A stretch of 64,000 bases of DNA from Cyanobium sp. CZS25K (GTDB lineage Bacteria; Cyanobacteriota; Cyanobacteriia; PCC-6307; Cyanobiaceae). Positions 36,741 through 49,315 of this stretch are shown here, one piece after another. Position 1 is the stretch's first letter. The number at the start of each line of letters is the position of its first letter. A program made the position numbers and the translations under genes. Location of the stretch: positions 18,380 through 82,379 of the forward strand of contig JAUCZB010000013.1 in the NCBI GenBank assembly GCA_030373325.1, read 5' to 3'. Below the pieces are notes generated by a model, which searched no databases, had not been told where the DNA came from, and worked only from the letters and a program-made list of their open reading frames with translations.

Positions 36741-39671
36741 ATGGAGCGGGACAAGCCCCTGTTGCTGCTGGTGGATGGCCACTCCCTGGCCTTCCGCAGC
36801 TTCTACGCCTTCGCCAAGGGCGGCGAGGGGGGCCTGAGCACCAAGGACGGGGTGCCCACCAGCGTCACCTACGGCTTCCTCAAGGCCCTGCTGGACAACT
36901 GCAAGGGCCTGGCGCCCCAGGGGGTGGTGATCGCCTTCGACACGGCCGAGCCCACCTTCCGCCACGAGGCGGATGCCGCCTACAAGGCCCATCGGGAGGA
37001 GGCGCCGGAGCACTTCTTCGCCGATCTGGCCAACCTGCAGGGCATCCTGCGGGACTGCCTCGACCTGCCCCTGTCGATGGCGCCGGGCTACGAGGCCGAC
37101 GACGTGCTCGGCACCCTGGCCAACCGGGCGGCCGGCGAGGGCTGGCGGGTGCGGATCCTCTCCGGCGACCGCGACCTGTTCCAGCTGGTGGACGACGAAC
37201 GGGACATCGCCGTGCTGTACATGGGCGGCGGCCCCTACGCCAAGAACAGCGGGCCGACGGAGATCCGACGCGCCCAGGTGATCGAGAAGCTGGGGGTGCC
37301 GCCGGAGGGGGTGGTGGACCTCAAAGCCCTCACCGGCGACAGCTCCGACAACATCCCCGGGGTCAAGGGGGTGGGGCCCAAGACCGCCCTGACCCTGCTC
37401 AAGGCCCACGGCGACCTCGACGGCATCTACGCCGCCCTCGACCAGCAGAAGGGGGCGCTGAAATCCAAGCTGGAGACCGACCGGGAGAACGCCTTCCGCT
37501 CCCGCATGCTGGCGGAGATCCTGGTGCAGATCCCCCTGCCCGAGGAACCGCGCCTGGCCCTGGGGCGGGTGGACAGCGAGGGGCTGGGGGCGCGTCTGAG
37601 CGAGCTGGAGCTGTTCAGCCTGGTGAAGCAGACCGAGGGCTTCGCCCGTCTGTTCTCTTCGGAGCCTCCCGAGCCCGCCGCCGCCACCGCACCGGCGCCC
37701 CCAACCACCACCGCGCCCGAGGCCCCGGACCCCGCCGGTTCCCCAGGGCAGGGGGGGGATCCGGCCCTGCCCGCCCTGCGGCCGGAGCTGATCACCACCC
37801 CCGAGGCCCTGGCCGCCCTGATCGCGCGGCTGCTGGCCTGCACCGATCCGGCGGCGCCGGTGGCCCTCGACACCGAGACCACCTCCCTCAATCCCTTCCG
37901 GGCGGAGCTGGTGGGCATCGGCCTGTGCTGGGGGGAGGGCCTGGCGGATCTGGCCTACGTGCCCATCGGCCACCACAGCCCACCGGCCGCCGATCTGCTC
38001 AGCACGCCGCCGCCCGCGCCGGTGCAGCTGCCCCTCGATGCGGTGCTGCTGGCCCTGGGGCCCTGGCTGGCCAGCGCCGAACACCCCAAGGCGCTCCAGA
38101 ACGCCAAGTACGACCGCCTGATCCTGCTGCGCCATGGCCTGCCCCTGGCCGGTGTGGTGATGGACACCCTGCTGGCGGACTACCTGCGGGATGCCAACGA
38201 CAAGCATGGCCTGGAGGCCATGGCGGCGCGCAACTTCGGGATCCATCCCACGGCCTTCGGCGATCTGGTGGCCAAGGGGCAGACCTTCGCCGACGTGCCG
38301 ATCGAGGCCGCGGCCCTCTACTGCGCCATGGACGTGCACCTCACCCGGCGCCTGGGGGCGTTGCTGGCGGAGCAGCTGGCGGCGATGGGGCCGGAGCTGC
38401 CGAAGCTGCTGGAGCAGGTGGAGCTGCCCCTGGAGCCGGTGCTGGCCCAGATGGAGGCCACCGGCATCCGCATCGATGTGCCTTACCTCAAGGAGCTGTC
38501 GGAGGAGCTGGGGGCCACCCTGGCGCGGCTGGAGACCGAAGCCCAGGCGGCGGCCGGGGTTGACTTCAACCTGGCCTCCCCCAAGCAGCTGGGGGAGCTG
38601 CTGTTCGACACCCTGGGCCTCGACCGCAAGAAATCCCGCCGCACCAAGACCGGCTGGAGCACGGATGCGGCGGTGCTGGAGAAGCTGGAGGACGACCATC
38701 CGGTGGTGAAGCTGGTGCTGGAGCACCGCACCCTCAGCAAGCTGCTGAGCACCTACGTGGAGGCGTTGCCGGCGCTGGTGGAGCCGGAGACCGGGCGGGT
38801 GCACACCGATTTCAACCAGGCGGTGACCGCCACCGGGCGGCTGTCGAGCAGCAACCCCAACCTGCAGAACATCCCCATCCGCACCGAGTTCAGCCGCCGC
38901 ATCCGCAAGGCCTTCCTGCCCCAGGAGGGCTGGCGGATGATCAGCGCCGACTACTCCCAGATCGAGCTGCGCATCCTCACCCATCTTTCGGGCGAGCCGG
39001 TGCTGGTGCAGGCCTACAACGACGGCGACGACGTCCACGCCCTCACGGCCCGGCTGCTGCTGGAGACCGACACGGTGACGCCGGACGAGCGGCGGCTGGG
39101 CAAGACGATCAACTTCGGGGTGATCTACGGCATGGGGGCCCAGCGGCTGGCCAGGGAAACGGGCATGGGCCAGGCCCGGGCCAAGGAGTTCCTGAGCCTC
39201 TACAAGCAGCGCTACCCGAGGGTGTTCCTGTTCCTGGAGCTGCAGGAACGCCTCGCCCTCAGCCGCGGCTACGTGGAGACGATCCTGGGGCGTCGCCGCC
39301 CCTTCCATTTCGATCCCGGTGGCCTTGGCCGGCTGCGGGGCAAGGATCCGCTGGAGATCGACCTGGAGGTGGCTCGCCGCGGCGGCATGGAGGCCCAGCA
39401 GCTGCGAGCCGCCGCCAATGCCCCGATCCAGGGCTCCAGCGCCGACATCATCAAGCTGGCGATGGTGGGGCTGCAGAACGCGCTGGCGGCGGCCGGCCTG
39501 CCGGCCCGGCTGCTGCTGCAGGTGCACGATGAACTGGTGCTCGAGGCGGCGCCGGAGGCGCTCGAGGAGGTGCGGGAGCTTACCCGCCGCACGATGGAGC
39601 AGGCGGTGCAGCTGCTGGTGCCGCTGGCGGTGGACACCGGCGTGGGCCCCAACTGGATGGAGACGAAATAG
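36741..39671 (+). CDS. polA: DNA polymerase I
   Basis: This 976-residue protein is Pol I, used in Okazaki-fragment processing and repair. The 5'-3' exonuclease domain (residues 1-300) has LLLVDGHSLAFRSFYAF and ALTGDSSDNIPGVKGVG. A Pro/Ala/Thr-rich linker (about 318-348) follows. The 3'-5' exonuclease domain keeps VALDTETTSLNPF and YCAMDVHL, so proofreading acids look intact. The polymerase domain has motif A (DYSQIELRI), motif B (GKTINFGVIYGM) and motif C (QVHDELVLE). The length is slightly above the E. coli 928 because of the linker. A short upstream in-frame ATG adds 11 residues; the one used has AGGGACGG before it. Confidence 0.96.
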   Translation: MERDKPLLLLVDGHSLAFRSFYAFAKGGEGGLSTKDGVPTSVTYGFLKALLDNCKGLAPQGVVIAFDTAEPTFRHEADAAYKAHREEAPEHFFADLANLQGILRDCLDLPLSMAPGYEADDVLGTLANRAAGEGWRVRILSGDRDLFQLVDDERDIAVLYMGGGPYAKNSGPTEIRRAQVIEKLGVPPEGVVDLKALTGDSSDNIPGVKGVGPKTALTLLKAHGDLDGIYAALDQQKGALKSKLETDRENAFRSRMLAEILVQIPLPEEPRLALGRVDSEGLGARLSELELFSLVKQTEGFARLFSSEPPEPAAATAPAPPTTTAPEAPDPAGSPGQGGDPALPALRPELITTPEALAALIARLLACTDPAAPVALDTETTSLNPFRAELVGIGLCWGEGLADLAYVPIGHHSPPAADLLSTPPPAPVQLPLDAVLLALGPWLASAEHPKALQNAKYDRLILLRHGLPLAGVVMDTLLADYLRDANDKHGLEAMAARNFGIHPTAFGDLVAKGQTFADVPIEAAALYCAMDVHLTRRLGALLAEQLAAMGPELPKLLEQVELPLEPVLAQMEATGIRIDVPYLKELSEELGATLARLETEAQAAAGVDFNLASPKQLGELLFDTLGLDRKKSRRTKTGWSTDAAVLEKLEDDHPVVKLVLEHRTLSKLLSTYVEALPALVEPETGRVHTDFNQAVTATGRLSSSNPNLQNIPIRTEFSRRIRKAFLPQEGWRMISADYSQIELRILTHLSGEPVLVQAYNDGDDVHALTARLLLETDTVTPDERRLGKTINFGVIYGMGAQRLARETGMGQARAKEFLSLYKQRYPRVFLFLELQERLALSRGYVETILGRRRPFHFDPGGLGRLRGKDPLEIDLEVARRGGMEAQQLRAAANAPIQGSSADIIKLAMVGLQNALAAAGLPARLLLQVHDELVLEAAPEALEEVRELTRRTMEQAVQLLVPLAVDTGVGPNWMETK

Positions 39672-39714
39672 CGGCGCGCGGGTAGGCTGCGCGGCAGACC
39701 TGCCGCCGCCATCG

Positions 39715-40614
39715 ATGCCTGAACCGGTGCGGGTGCTGCTGACCGGCCGCCATGGCCAGCTGGGCCGGGCCCTCACCGCCAGCGTGCCGGCCGGCATCGA
39801 CCTGATCGCCACGGGCCGGGGCGAGCTTGATCTCGCCGACGCCGCGGCCTGCCGCGCGGCGGTGCAGCAGCACCGGCCTGACTGGGTGCTCAATGCCGGC
39901 GCCTACACCGCCGTCGACCGGGCCGAGAGCGAGCCGGAGCTGGCCGAGGCGGTGAACGCCGGCGCCCCCGGGGCCTTCGCCGATGCCCTGGCGGACAGCG
40001 GCGGCCGGCTGCTGCAGGTGAGCACCGATTTCGTCTTCGACGGGGAGCAGGGCCGTCCCTACCGGCCGGAGCAACCGGTGCAGCCCCTGGGGGTGTACGG
40101 CGCCACCAAGGCCGAGGGGGAACGGCGGGCGGAAGCGGCCCTGCCCCCCGAGCGCCTGTGCCTGCTGCGCACCAGTTGGGTGTACGGGCCGGTAGGAGCC
40201 AACTTCTGCCTCACGATGCTGCGGCTGCACCGGGCGAAGGCCGCCGCCGGCGATCCCCTCGGGGTGGTCGCCGACCAGGTGGGCTGCCCCACTTCCACCG
40301 CCGGCCTGGCGGCGGCCAGCTGGCAGGCGATCGGGCGGGGCGTGGCCGGGCGGCACCACTGGAGCGACAGCGGCGCCGCCAGCTGGTACGACTTCGCCGT
40401 GGCCATCGGTGCGCTCGCCGCCCAGCGGGGGCTGATCGAGACGCCGGCGCGGGTGAGACCGATCACCACCGCCGACTACCCCACCCCGGCTCGACGCCCT
40501 GCCTATTCCCTGCTGGATTGCACCACCACCCGGCGCGCGCTGGACCTGGAGGGGCAACATTGGCAGGCCGCCCTGGCCGAGGTGCTGGCGCAGCTTCCCC
40601 TGCCCCAGGCCTGA
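39715..40614 (+). CDS. rfbD: dTDP-4-dehydrorhamnose reductase
   Basis: This 299-residue protein reduces dTDP-4-keto-L-rhamnose to dTDP-L-rhamnose. It has the NAD(P) motif LLTGRHGQLGRALTA, the NAGAYTAVDRAE motif, STDFVFDGE, and the YGATKAEGE catalytic Tyr/Lys, all usual for RmlD. The final domain has WYDFAVAI. It is 29 bases before the dTDP-glucose 4,6-dehydratase gene, so the two form a dTDP-rhamnose module, although rfbA and rfbC are not in view. Start chosen at the first ATG after polA. Confidence 0.93.
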   Translation: MPEPVRVLLTGRHGQLGRALTASVPAGIDLIATGRGELDLADAAACRAAVQQHRPDWVLNAGAYTAVDRAESEPELAEAVNAGAPGAFADALADSGGRLLQVSTDFVFDGEQGRPYRPEQPVQPLGVYGATKAEGERRAEAALPPERLCLLRTSWVYGPVGANFCLTMLRLHRAKAAAGDPLGVVADQVGCPTSTAGLAAASWQAIGRGVAGRHHWSDSGAASWYDFAVAIGALAAQRGLIETPARVRPITTADYPTPARRPAYSLLDCTTTRRALDLEGQHWQAALAEVLAQLPLPQA

Positions 40615-40643
40615 ACCCCCCTTCGTCGTCTGACTCCGCCCCG

Positions 40644-41803
40644 ATGGATCCCTATCCCTCTCTCGCCCTGCCGGTGCTGCTTGCCGGCCGTCGCCGCATC
40701 CTGGTGACAGGCGGGGCGGGGTTCATCGGCGGAGCGCTGGTGCGACGGGTGCTGCGGGACAGCACCGCGACGGTGTTCAACCTCGACAAGATGGGCTACG
40801 CCAGCGATCTGCTGGGCATCTACAACACCCTGGCGGCGCTGGGGGAGGCGGGTGAGGGTCACGACGGCCCCCGCCACCAGTTGCTGCAGGTGGATCTGGC
40901 CGATGGCGAGGCCACCGCCGCCGCGGTGCGCCAGGCCGATCCGGATCTGGTGCTGCATCTGGCGGCCGAAAGCCACGTCGACCGCTCGATCGACGATCCG
41001 GGCGCCTTTCTGGTCAGCAATGTGATGGGCACCTACCACCTGCTGCAGGCGGTGCGGGCCCACTGGGAAGGGCTGCCGGCGGAACGCCGGGAGCTGTTCC
41101 GCTTCCACCACATCAGCACCGACGAGGTGTTCGGCTCCCTGGGGGCCACCGGGCGCTTCTCGGAGACCACCCCCTACGACCCGCGCAGCCCCTATTCGGC
41201 CAGCAAGGCTGGCAGCGACCACCTGGTGCAGGCCTGGCACCACACCTACGGGCTGCCGGTGGTGCTGACCAACTGCAGCAACAACTACGGCCCCTGGCAG
41301 TTTCCCGAGAAACTGATCCCGGTGGTGATCCTCAAGGCCGCCGCCGGTGAGCCGATCCCCCTTTACGGCGACGGGGCCAACGTGCGCGACTGGCTCTATG
41401 TGGAGGACCACGTGGAGGCCCTGCTGCTGGCCGCCACCAGCGGCGACGTGGGCCGCAGCTACTGCGTCGGCGGCCATGGCGAACGCACCAACAAGGAGGT
41501 GGTTCACGCCATCTGCACCCTGATGGACGAACTGCGGCCCGCCGGTGCGCCCCACGCCGCCCTGATCACCCCGGTGGCCGACCGGCCGGGCCACGACCGG
41601 CGCTACGCCATCGATCCGGAGCGGATCAGCAGCGAACTGGGCTGGCAGCCCCGCCATGATTTCAGCCAGGGCCTGGCCCAGACGGTGCGCTGGTATCTGG
41701 AGCACCACGACTGGTGCACCCAGGTGAGAGGGCGGGCCGGCTACGGCGGCGGGCGCCTGGGCCAGGCGGGTGCCGGCGCGGGAGCCGTGGCGGGAGCGGG
41801 CCG

Positions 41804-41807
<4 letters not shown>
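40644..41807 (+). CDS. rfbB: dTDP-glucose 4,6-dehydratase
   Basis: This 387-residue SDR-extended enzyme makes dTDP-4-keto-6-deoxyglucose. It has the NAD motif [43 protein letters not shown] with the Thr-Asp-Glu catalytic triad, and [12 protein letters not shown] with the Tyr/Lys pair, followed by [17 protein letters not shown]. The last ~35 residues are Gly/Ala-rich and probably disordered. Its stop overlaps the TTG start of cysS by four bases. Confidence 0.95.
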
Positions 41808-43273
<1,466 letters not shown>

Positions 43274-43319
43274 GGCCCTGATGGGCGATCCCGACATCCG
43301 CTGACAGCCGAGATTCTCG

Positions 43320-43484
43320 AACGACGGCCGGGCGCTGGAGCAGCCGGGCCTGATCCAGGCTGGCGAGGCCTGGATGCTCATGATTCAGGACCACCATCTC
43401 TTCAGCCACACCGACAACCGATCCACCGCCGATGCGATCGCCGGGCACATCGGCCAGAGCTCTGTGGCCTGCTACCGGCAGTGA
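43320..43484 (+). pseudogene. Remnant of HEPN-type (HI0074-like) nucleotidyltransferase-binding protein
   Basis: A short frame reads ALEQPGLIQAGEAWMLMIQDHH, then LFSHTDNRSTADAIAGHI, and stops. It matches the C-terminal half of HI0074/HEPN antitoxin partners, which carry the GEAWxxMIxDRNxxSHTYN pattern. No start or N-terminal half is visible. The Arg of the usual RxxxxH is replaced by His (QDHHLFSH). It precedes a nucleotidyltransferase fragment, so it is a decayed toxin-antitoxin pair. Confidence 0.55.
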
Positions 43485-43640
43485 CGGGCCCGTCTGGAGA
43501 CGCGGCAGGTGGCTGTTCGGCTCCAGGGCGATGGGCCGCCACCGGGAAGGATCCGATATCGATCTCTGCCTGGAGGTCCGGGAGCTCAGCCATCAGAGCC
43601 GGCTGGGGCTGATGGCGGCGATCGATGAGCTGCTGCAGCC
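43485..43640 (+). pseudogene. Remnant of MNT-type minimal nucleotidyltransferase
   Basis: The frame reads RRGRWLFGSRAMGRHREGSDIDLCLEVRE, the hallmark GSRAxG-GSDIDL of minimal nucleotidyltransferases with both metal Asp residues. The N-terminal helix has no start of its own and the later PWRVDL-type strand with the third acid is not found, so the gene looks broken. It follows the HEPN-like remnant. Confidence 0.6.
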
Positions 43641-43942
43641 GCTGCTGCGGGGCCTGGGCCACAGGTCACCGGGCGTCCGGATCACCCACCTGGATCGACG
43701 CCAGCCTCCCGTCGGGGACGGGGTCGATCTGGTGGAGCGCTACGGCGGCTGGATCGGCAGCAACAGCATCCGCAAACTGCACTGCCCTCGGTGCCCGCAC
43801 CTCCCGGGCTGCCCCCGGTGCTGATCGCCGTGAACGGTGGCGGCCCGCCAAGCTCTGATCCCTGGAGAAGCGGTTGACCCTGCTCACGCGGATGCGGCAG
43901 AAGCCGGGTCTGAAGGCCAGGTCCATCAGACCACCGGCCCGT

Positions 43943-44164
43943 TCAGGGGGTCTTGTCCGCCATCAGCTTTTCCAGCTTGCGGATCCGCTGCAGGGTGGTC
44001 TGCCACACCTCCAGCTGGAACGCCCGCTCCCGCTCACCCGCCGCCACCGCCTGGCGGCAGCCCTCCACCAGTGCCTCCAGATCCTCCCGCCGCTCGAAGG
44101 CGTCCCACAGCTGGCGCTCGATCCGGGCCCGTTCGATGAAGTTCCAGCGCTGCAGCCACGACAT
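43943..44164 (-). CDS. Small conserved cyanobacterial protein, function unknown
   Basis: This 73-residue protein begins MSWLQRWNFIERARIERQLWDAFERREDLEALVEG and continues as a strongly helical, charged chain (QLEVWQTTLQRIRKLEKLMADK), likely one or two long helices or a coiled coil. The ATG chosen directly follows a break; an alternative start 21 bases upstream would add MPRRSLV. It is 32 bases after the DUF368 gene on the same strand. I do not recognise the family. Confidence 0.6.
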   Translation of the reverse strand: MSWLQRWNFIERARIERQLWDAFERREDLEALVEGCRQAVAAGERERAFQLEVWQTTLQRIRKLEKLMADKTP

Positions 44165-44196
44165 GACAAGGGATCGGCGAGGCACCAGTTAAGCCA

Positions 44197-45171
44197 TCAC
44201 CCCCCCATCTCCTCCACGCCCACCCGGTGCTGCAGCTGCTCGATCCCCACCACCAGCAGAATCCCGGCGGCTGCCAGCAGCGCGGCCACCACCAGGCTGC
44301 CGGCATCCGGGGGGGCCGCCAGGGCATCCCGAAGCACGACCAGCTTGCCCTTGGCGTTGCGGGTGGATTCGAGCACCGTGCGGAACGGCCAGATCTTCCA
44401 GAGGGAACCGGCCATGAAACCCACCAGCAGGGCCACCACCTGGCCGTGAAAGTGGTGCAGCAACCAGCGCAGCAGCCGCACGAAGCTGATCAGGCCGACG
44501 GCACAGCCGGCGGCGAAGGGCAGCAGGATCGACAGATCGAGCCCCTTCACCCCTTCCATCACGTATTGGTACTGACCCAGCACCAGGAGCAGGAAGGATC
44601 CGGAAATACCCGGCAGGATCATCGCCATGATCGCCACCGCCCCGCTCCAGAAGAGGGTGAACGGATCGTGGGGCATGGTCACCGGAGCCTGGGTGACCAG
44701 CAACAGGGCCAGCGCCACCCCGAGCGCCATGGCCACCAGGCCCTGGGCGCCCCAGTGGGCGTGGCGGGCGATCAGCAGGATGGCCCCCAGGATCAGCCCG
44801 AAGAAGAAGGCGAACAGGAACACCGGATGTTCGGCATACAGCCAGGTGATCGGCCGCACCAGCACCAGCACCGCCATCGCCAGGCCCGCCAGCAGCGGCA
44901 CCAGGAAGCTGAGGTGGATCCGGGCCGCTGCCGCCTGCCACGCACCACGGCGCAGCAGGGCCAGCAGCCCGAGGTCGAAGCCGGCGATGGCCTCCAGCAA
45001 CTCGCCGTAGATCCCCAGGATGAACGCCATGCTGCCGCCCGAAACCCCGGGCACCACGTCCGCCGAGCCCATCGCCAGGCCGCAGGCCACCACGTAGGGC
45101 AGGGAGAAGCCGCCCGGCTTCGCCGCCGGCGGCGTCACGGGGGAAGCTGAATCGGGCAAGCCGTCCGCCAT
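44197..45171 (-). CDS. DUF368 polyprenyl-phosphate transporter
   Basis: This 324-residue membrane protein has about nine hydrophobic helices. Two repeated motifs define the family: [20 protein letters not shown] near residue 36 and [19 protein letters not shown] near residue 170. DUF368 proteins (PopT) are reported to return undecaprenyl phosphate across the membrane for reuse in envelope synthesis. The start is divergent from dxr, with 54 bases between, so an isoprenoid-linked pair is neighbouring. A longer frame exists but only shadows dxr. Confidence 0.88.
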   Translation of the reverse strand: MADGLPDSASPVTPPAAKPGGFSLPYVVACGLAMGSADVVPGVSGGSMAFILGIYGELLEAIAGFDLGLLALLRRGAWQAAAARIHLSFLVPLLAGLAMAVLVLVRPITWLYAEHPVFLFAFFFGLILGAILLIARHAHWGAQGLVAMALGVALALLLVTQAPVTMPHDPFTLFWSGAVAIMAMILPGISGSFLLLVLGQYQYVMEGVKGLDLSILLPFAAGCAVGLISFVRLLRWLLHHFHGQVVALLVGFMAGSLWKIWPFRTVLESTRNAKGKLVVLRDALAAPPDAGSLVVAALLAAAGILLVVGIEQLQHRVGVEEMGG

Positions 45172-45225
45172 GGCGAAAGAGGAGATGGGACACTGGATCG
45201 CCACGAACCCTACGGGGGCCCCACC

Positions 45226-46472
<1,247 letters not shown>

Positions 46473-46476
<4 letters not shown>

Positions 46477-46841
46477 GCGCCCCGGCCGGCGTGAGCGGGG
46501 TTCAGCACCACCTGCTGCTCTGCGCCACCCCCACCAAGGCGCTCTGTGGTGATCCCGTCGTCGGCGCAGCCACTTGGAACCGGCTCAAGCAGCTGGTCAT
46601 GGAGCTGGGGCTGGAGGATCCGCGGCGGCCGGAGGGCGTGGTGCTGCGCACCAAGGCCGATTGCCTGCGCGTCTGCAGCGAAGGCCCGGTGCTGCTGATC
46701 TGGCCGGAGGGCATCACCTACGGCGGCGTCACCCCTGAGCGGATCGAGCGGATCGTGCACCAGCATGTGATCGGTGGGGTGCCGATCGAGGCCTGGATCG
46801 TGCGCCGCTCCCCCTTCAGCCGGGCCCTGCCCCAGGGGTGA
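46473..46841 (+). CDS. Thioredoxin-like 2Fe-2S ferredoxin protein
   Basis: This 122-residue protein starts with a GTG overlapping the dxr stop (GTGA) and has four cysteines in the pattern of thioredoxin-like ferredoxins: [14 protein letters not shown], then [24 protein letters not shown]. They should hold a 2Fe-2S cluster. In cyanobacteria such proteins often follow dxr and might give electrons to the MEP pathway, but this is not shown. Its 3' end overlaps the convergent hydrolase by 26 bases. Confidence 0.85.
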
Positions 46842-47868
46842 GGCGCCGCAGCCAGGCCGCCACCAGCCGATCGGCCCAGCAGGCGGCCGGCCCGTCGCCG
46901 GGGGCATGGAAGCCGTTATGCCCGCCCCGGGGCGTGATCACCACCTCGGGGCCCGATCCGGCCCCAGCGGCAACGGCCGCCAGCTGCCGCAGCGGCCCCA
47001 CCGGCACCCAGGGATCGTCGCCGGCATGGAGCAGCAGGGTGGGGGGCAGGGGCCGACCTTCGAGCAGGGACGCCAGGGGGCTGGCGGCGGCGTAATAGGC
47101 GGCCACCGAAGCGAACCCCCATCGCGGCGCGGTGATGGCCGCGTCGAAGCCCCGGATCGTGCGGGCCCGCTGCGGCCCCATCAGCGCCCGGCGTTCGGCC
47201 TCCTTCAGCCCACCCGGATCCGCCAGGGTCTGCTCCCGCAGGCGCTGCATCAGCCAGCGCTGGTACACCCGGTTGCGGCGCCGCTCGAACTGAACGGCAC
47301 AGACACTCAGATCGAGGGGACTGCTGACGCAAACCAGGCCATCGAGGCCGAGCCCAGCCAGGCTGCCGTTGAGCAGCACCGTTCCCCCCAGGGAAATGCC
47401 GGCGCCGAAGAGCGGCAGCGGTGGTGCCGACGGAGAGGCCTCCCGGCCCAGGTCGGCGGCCAGCTGCCGTGCCCAGGCCATGGCTGGGCGCAGATCGTCG
47501 TTGCAGAGCGCGCAGTAGGTGCCCCGGGCCAGGGGCCGCCCCCTCCCGGCCCCCCGCAGGTTGAGCCGCAGGACGGCAAAGCCCTCGGCGGCCAGGGCGA
47601 GGGCCAGGCGGCGCGGACCGGGACCATCGCTGGAACCTCCCAGCCCGTGCAGCACGAGCACCAGGGCGATCGGCGCTCCGCTGGAGGGTCGCTCCAGCAA
47701 CCCCACCAGCTGATCGCCACCGCCCAGGGGGATGGCCACCACCTCGGCGCGATCGGTGGGGAAGCGCTGGGGACGCAGGGTGTCCCGCAGGGTCTGCAGG
47801 TCCCCCCCCTTCCAGGGGGAGCGCTCTCGGAAAGGGGTCAGGCCGAGATGCTCAGGGAGCTGCGACAC
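46816..47868 (-). CDS. Alpha/beta hydrolase, YheT-like
   Basis: This 350-residue protein has the alpha/beta hydrolase fold: LVLVLHGLGGSSDGPGPRRLA (oxyanion region), the nucleophile elbow GAGISLGGTVLLN with Ser, and later HAGDDPWVPV (Asp) and RGGHNGFH (His). The pattern LRLNLRGAGR is typical of the YheT/EMB8-like group. It is cytoplasmic by sequence. The substrate is unknown. Its start lies 16 bases past the pntB stop, so it may end the pnt operon transcript. Confidence 0.85.
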   Translation of the reverse strand: MSQLPEHLGLTPFRERSPWKGGDLQTLRDTLRPQRFPTDRAEVVAIPLGGGDQLVGLLERPSSGAPIALVLVLHGLGGSSDGPGPRRLALALAAEGFAVLRLNLRGAGRGRPLARGTYCALCNDDLRPAMAWARQLAADLGREASPSAPPLPLFGAGISLGGTVLLNGSLAGLGLDGLVCVSSPLDLSVCAVQFERRRNRVYQRWLMQRLREQTLADPGGLKEAERRALMGPQRARTIRGFDAAITAPRWGFASVAAYYAAASPLASLLEGRPLPPTLLLHAGDDPWVPVGPLRQLAAVAAGAGSGPEVVITPRGGHNGFHAPGDGPAACWADRLVAAWLRRLTPGAGPG

Positions 47869-47884
47869 GACCGGTCCCCCAGCC

Positions 47885-49315
47885 TCAGGCCGCCACCTTC
47901 GCCTTGCCCACCCCCAGGGAGCGAAGCTCGCTCAGGAGGCCGTTGAGCACCGCCTTGGCATCCCCGAACACCATCGCTGTCTGGGGCATCTCGAACAGGG
48001 CGTTGTTGATGCCGGCGTAGCCGGCCCCCAGGCTGCGCTTGACGACGAACACCTGGCGGGCCTGATCCACCTCCAGCACGGGCATGCCGTACAGGGGGCT
48101 GGTGGGATCGTTCTTGGCCTGGGGGTTCACCACGTCGTTGGCCCCCAGCACGATCACCACGTCGGTGCGGGGGAACTCGGGGTTGACCAGGTCCATCTCC
48201 AGAAGCTGCTCGTAGGGCACGTCGGCCTCAGCCAGCAGCACGTTCATGTGGCCGGGCATGCGCCCCGCCACCGGGTGGATGGCATAGCTCACCTCGACCC
48301 CATGGGCCTCCAGCAGCTTGGCCAGCTCCCGCAGGGAGTGCTGGGCCTGGGCCACCGCCAGGCCGTAGCCCGGCACGAACACCACCCGCTCGGCCTGCTC
48401 CAGGGCCATGGCGCATTCCTCGGCGCTGCAGCTGGTGATGCGGGTGTAGCCCGCCTCGCTGCCGCCGCCGCCCACGGCGCCGGCGCTGGCGCCGAGGGCG
48501 CCACCGAAGAGCACCGACACCAGCGAGCGGTTCATGGCGGTACACATCACCTGGGTGAGGATCAGGCCCGCCGCCCCCACCATGGCGCCGGCCACGATCA
48601 GCAGCTGACTGCCCACCACGAAGCCCGCCGCCGCCGCCGCCACGCCGGAATAGGAGTTGAGCAGCGAGATGACCACCGGCATGTCGGCCCCGCCGATGGG
48701 CAGAGTGACACCGATGCCCAGCAGGGTGGAGCCCCCCACCAGCAACCACAGGGGCAGGCCACCCGGATCGCCCGGCAGCAGCAGCGCCGCCACCAGACAG
48801 AGCACCGCCAGGGAGATGTTCACGCCATGGCGCAGGCGGCTCTGGGTCCAGCCGGGGGTGTCCAGCCAGCCCTGGAGCTTGGCCATGGCCACGATCGAGC
48901 CGCTGAAAGTGATCGCGCCCACGAACACCGACACGGCAATCGACACCAGGGCCACGATGTCGGCGTCACCGGCATCGAAGAGGGCCACGCCCACGGCCAC
49001 CAGCAGGGAGGCCATGCCGCCGCAGCCGTTGAACAGGGCCACGGTTTCGGGCATGGCGGTCATCGGCACCCGGCGGGCGGTGACCAGGCCGGCCAGTCCG
49101 CCGGCGGCACTGCCGGCGGCGATCCACAGCCAGGCGATCGGGTCGGGCCGGATCTCGATCAGCAGCCCGACCACCGCCAGCCCCATGGCCACGGCGGCCA
49201 GGCCGTTGGCGCCGCGGGCCGAACGCACCTTGGAGAGCCCCTTGATGCCAAGGGCCAGCAGCAGCACGGCCGCCAGATCAATGGCGCCGGTAAAAACATC
49301 CATGGAGAAGGTCAT
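47885..49315 (-). CDS. pntB: NAD(P) transhydrogenase subunit beta
   Basis: This 476-residue protein is the beta subunit, made of about nine hydrophobic helices (residues 1-270) and a soluble NADP-binding dIII domain. The dIII motif VVFVPGYGLAVAQAQHSLRELAKLL and the later VIVLGANDVVNPQAKNDPTSPLYGMPVLEVD are clear, as is SLGAGYAGINNALF. It transfers hydride between NADH and NADPH coupled to proton movement. The start overlaps the pntA2 stop by four bases. Confidence 0.95.
   Translation of the reverse strand: MTFSMDVFTGAIDLAAVLLLALGIKGLSKVRSARGANGLAAVAMGLAVVGLLIEIRPDPIAWLWIAAGSAAGGLAGLVTARRVPMTAMPETVALFNGCGGMASLLVAVGVALFDAGDADIVALVSIAVSVFVGAITFSGSIVAMAKLQGWLDTPGWTQSRLRHGVNISLAVLCLVAALLLPGDPGGLPLWLLVGGSTLLGIGVTLPIGGADMPVVISLLNSYSGVAAAAAGFVVGSQLLIVAGAMVGAAGLILTQVMCTAMNRSLVSVLFGGALGASAGAVGGGGSEAGYTRITSCSAEECAMALEQAERVVFVPGYGLAVAQAQHSLRELAKLLEAHGVEVSYAIHPVAGRMPGHMNVLLAEADVPYEQLLEMDLVNPEFPRTDVVIVLGANDVVNPQAKNDPTSPLYGMPVLEVDQARQVFVVKRSLGAGYAGINNALFEMPQTAMVFGDAKAVLNGLLSELRSLGVGKAKVAA

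Noticed and set aside
36674..39893. Thousand-codon frame antisense to polA
   Set aside because: It is Gly/His/Gln/Leu-rich with no domain, a shadow of polA codon bias.
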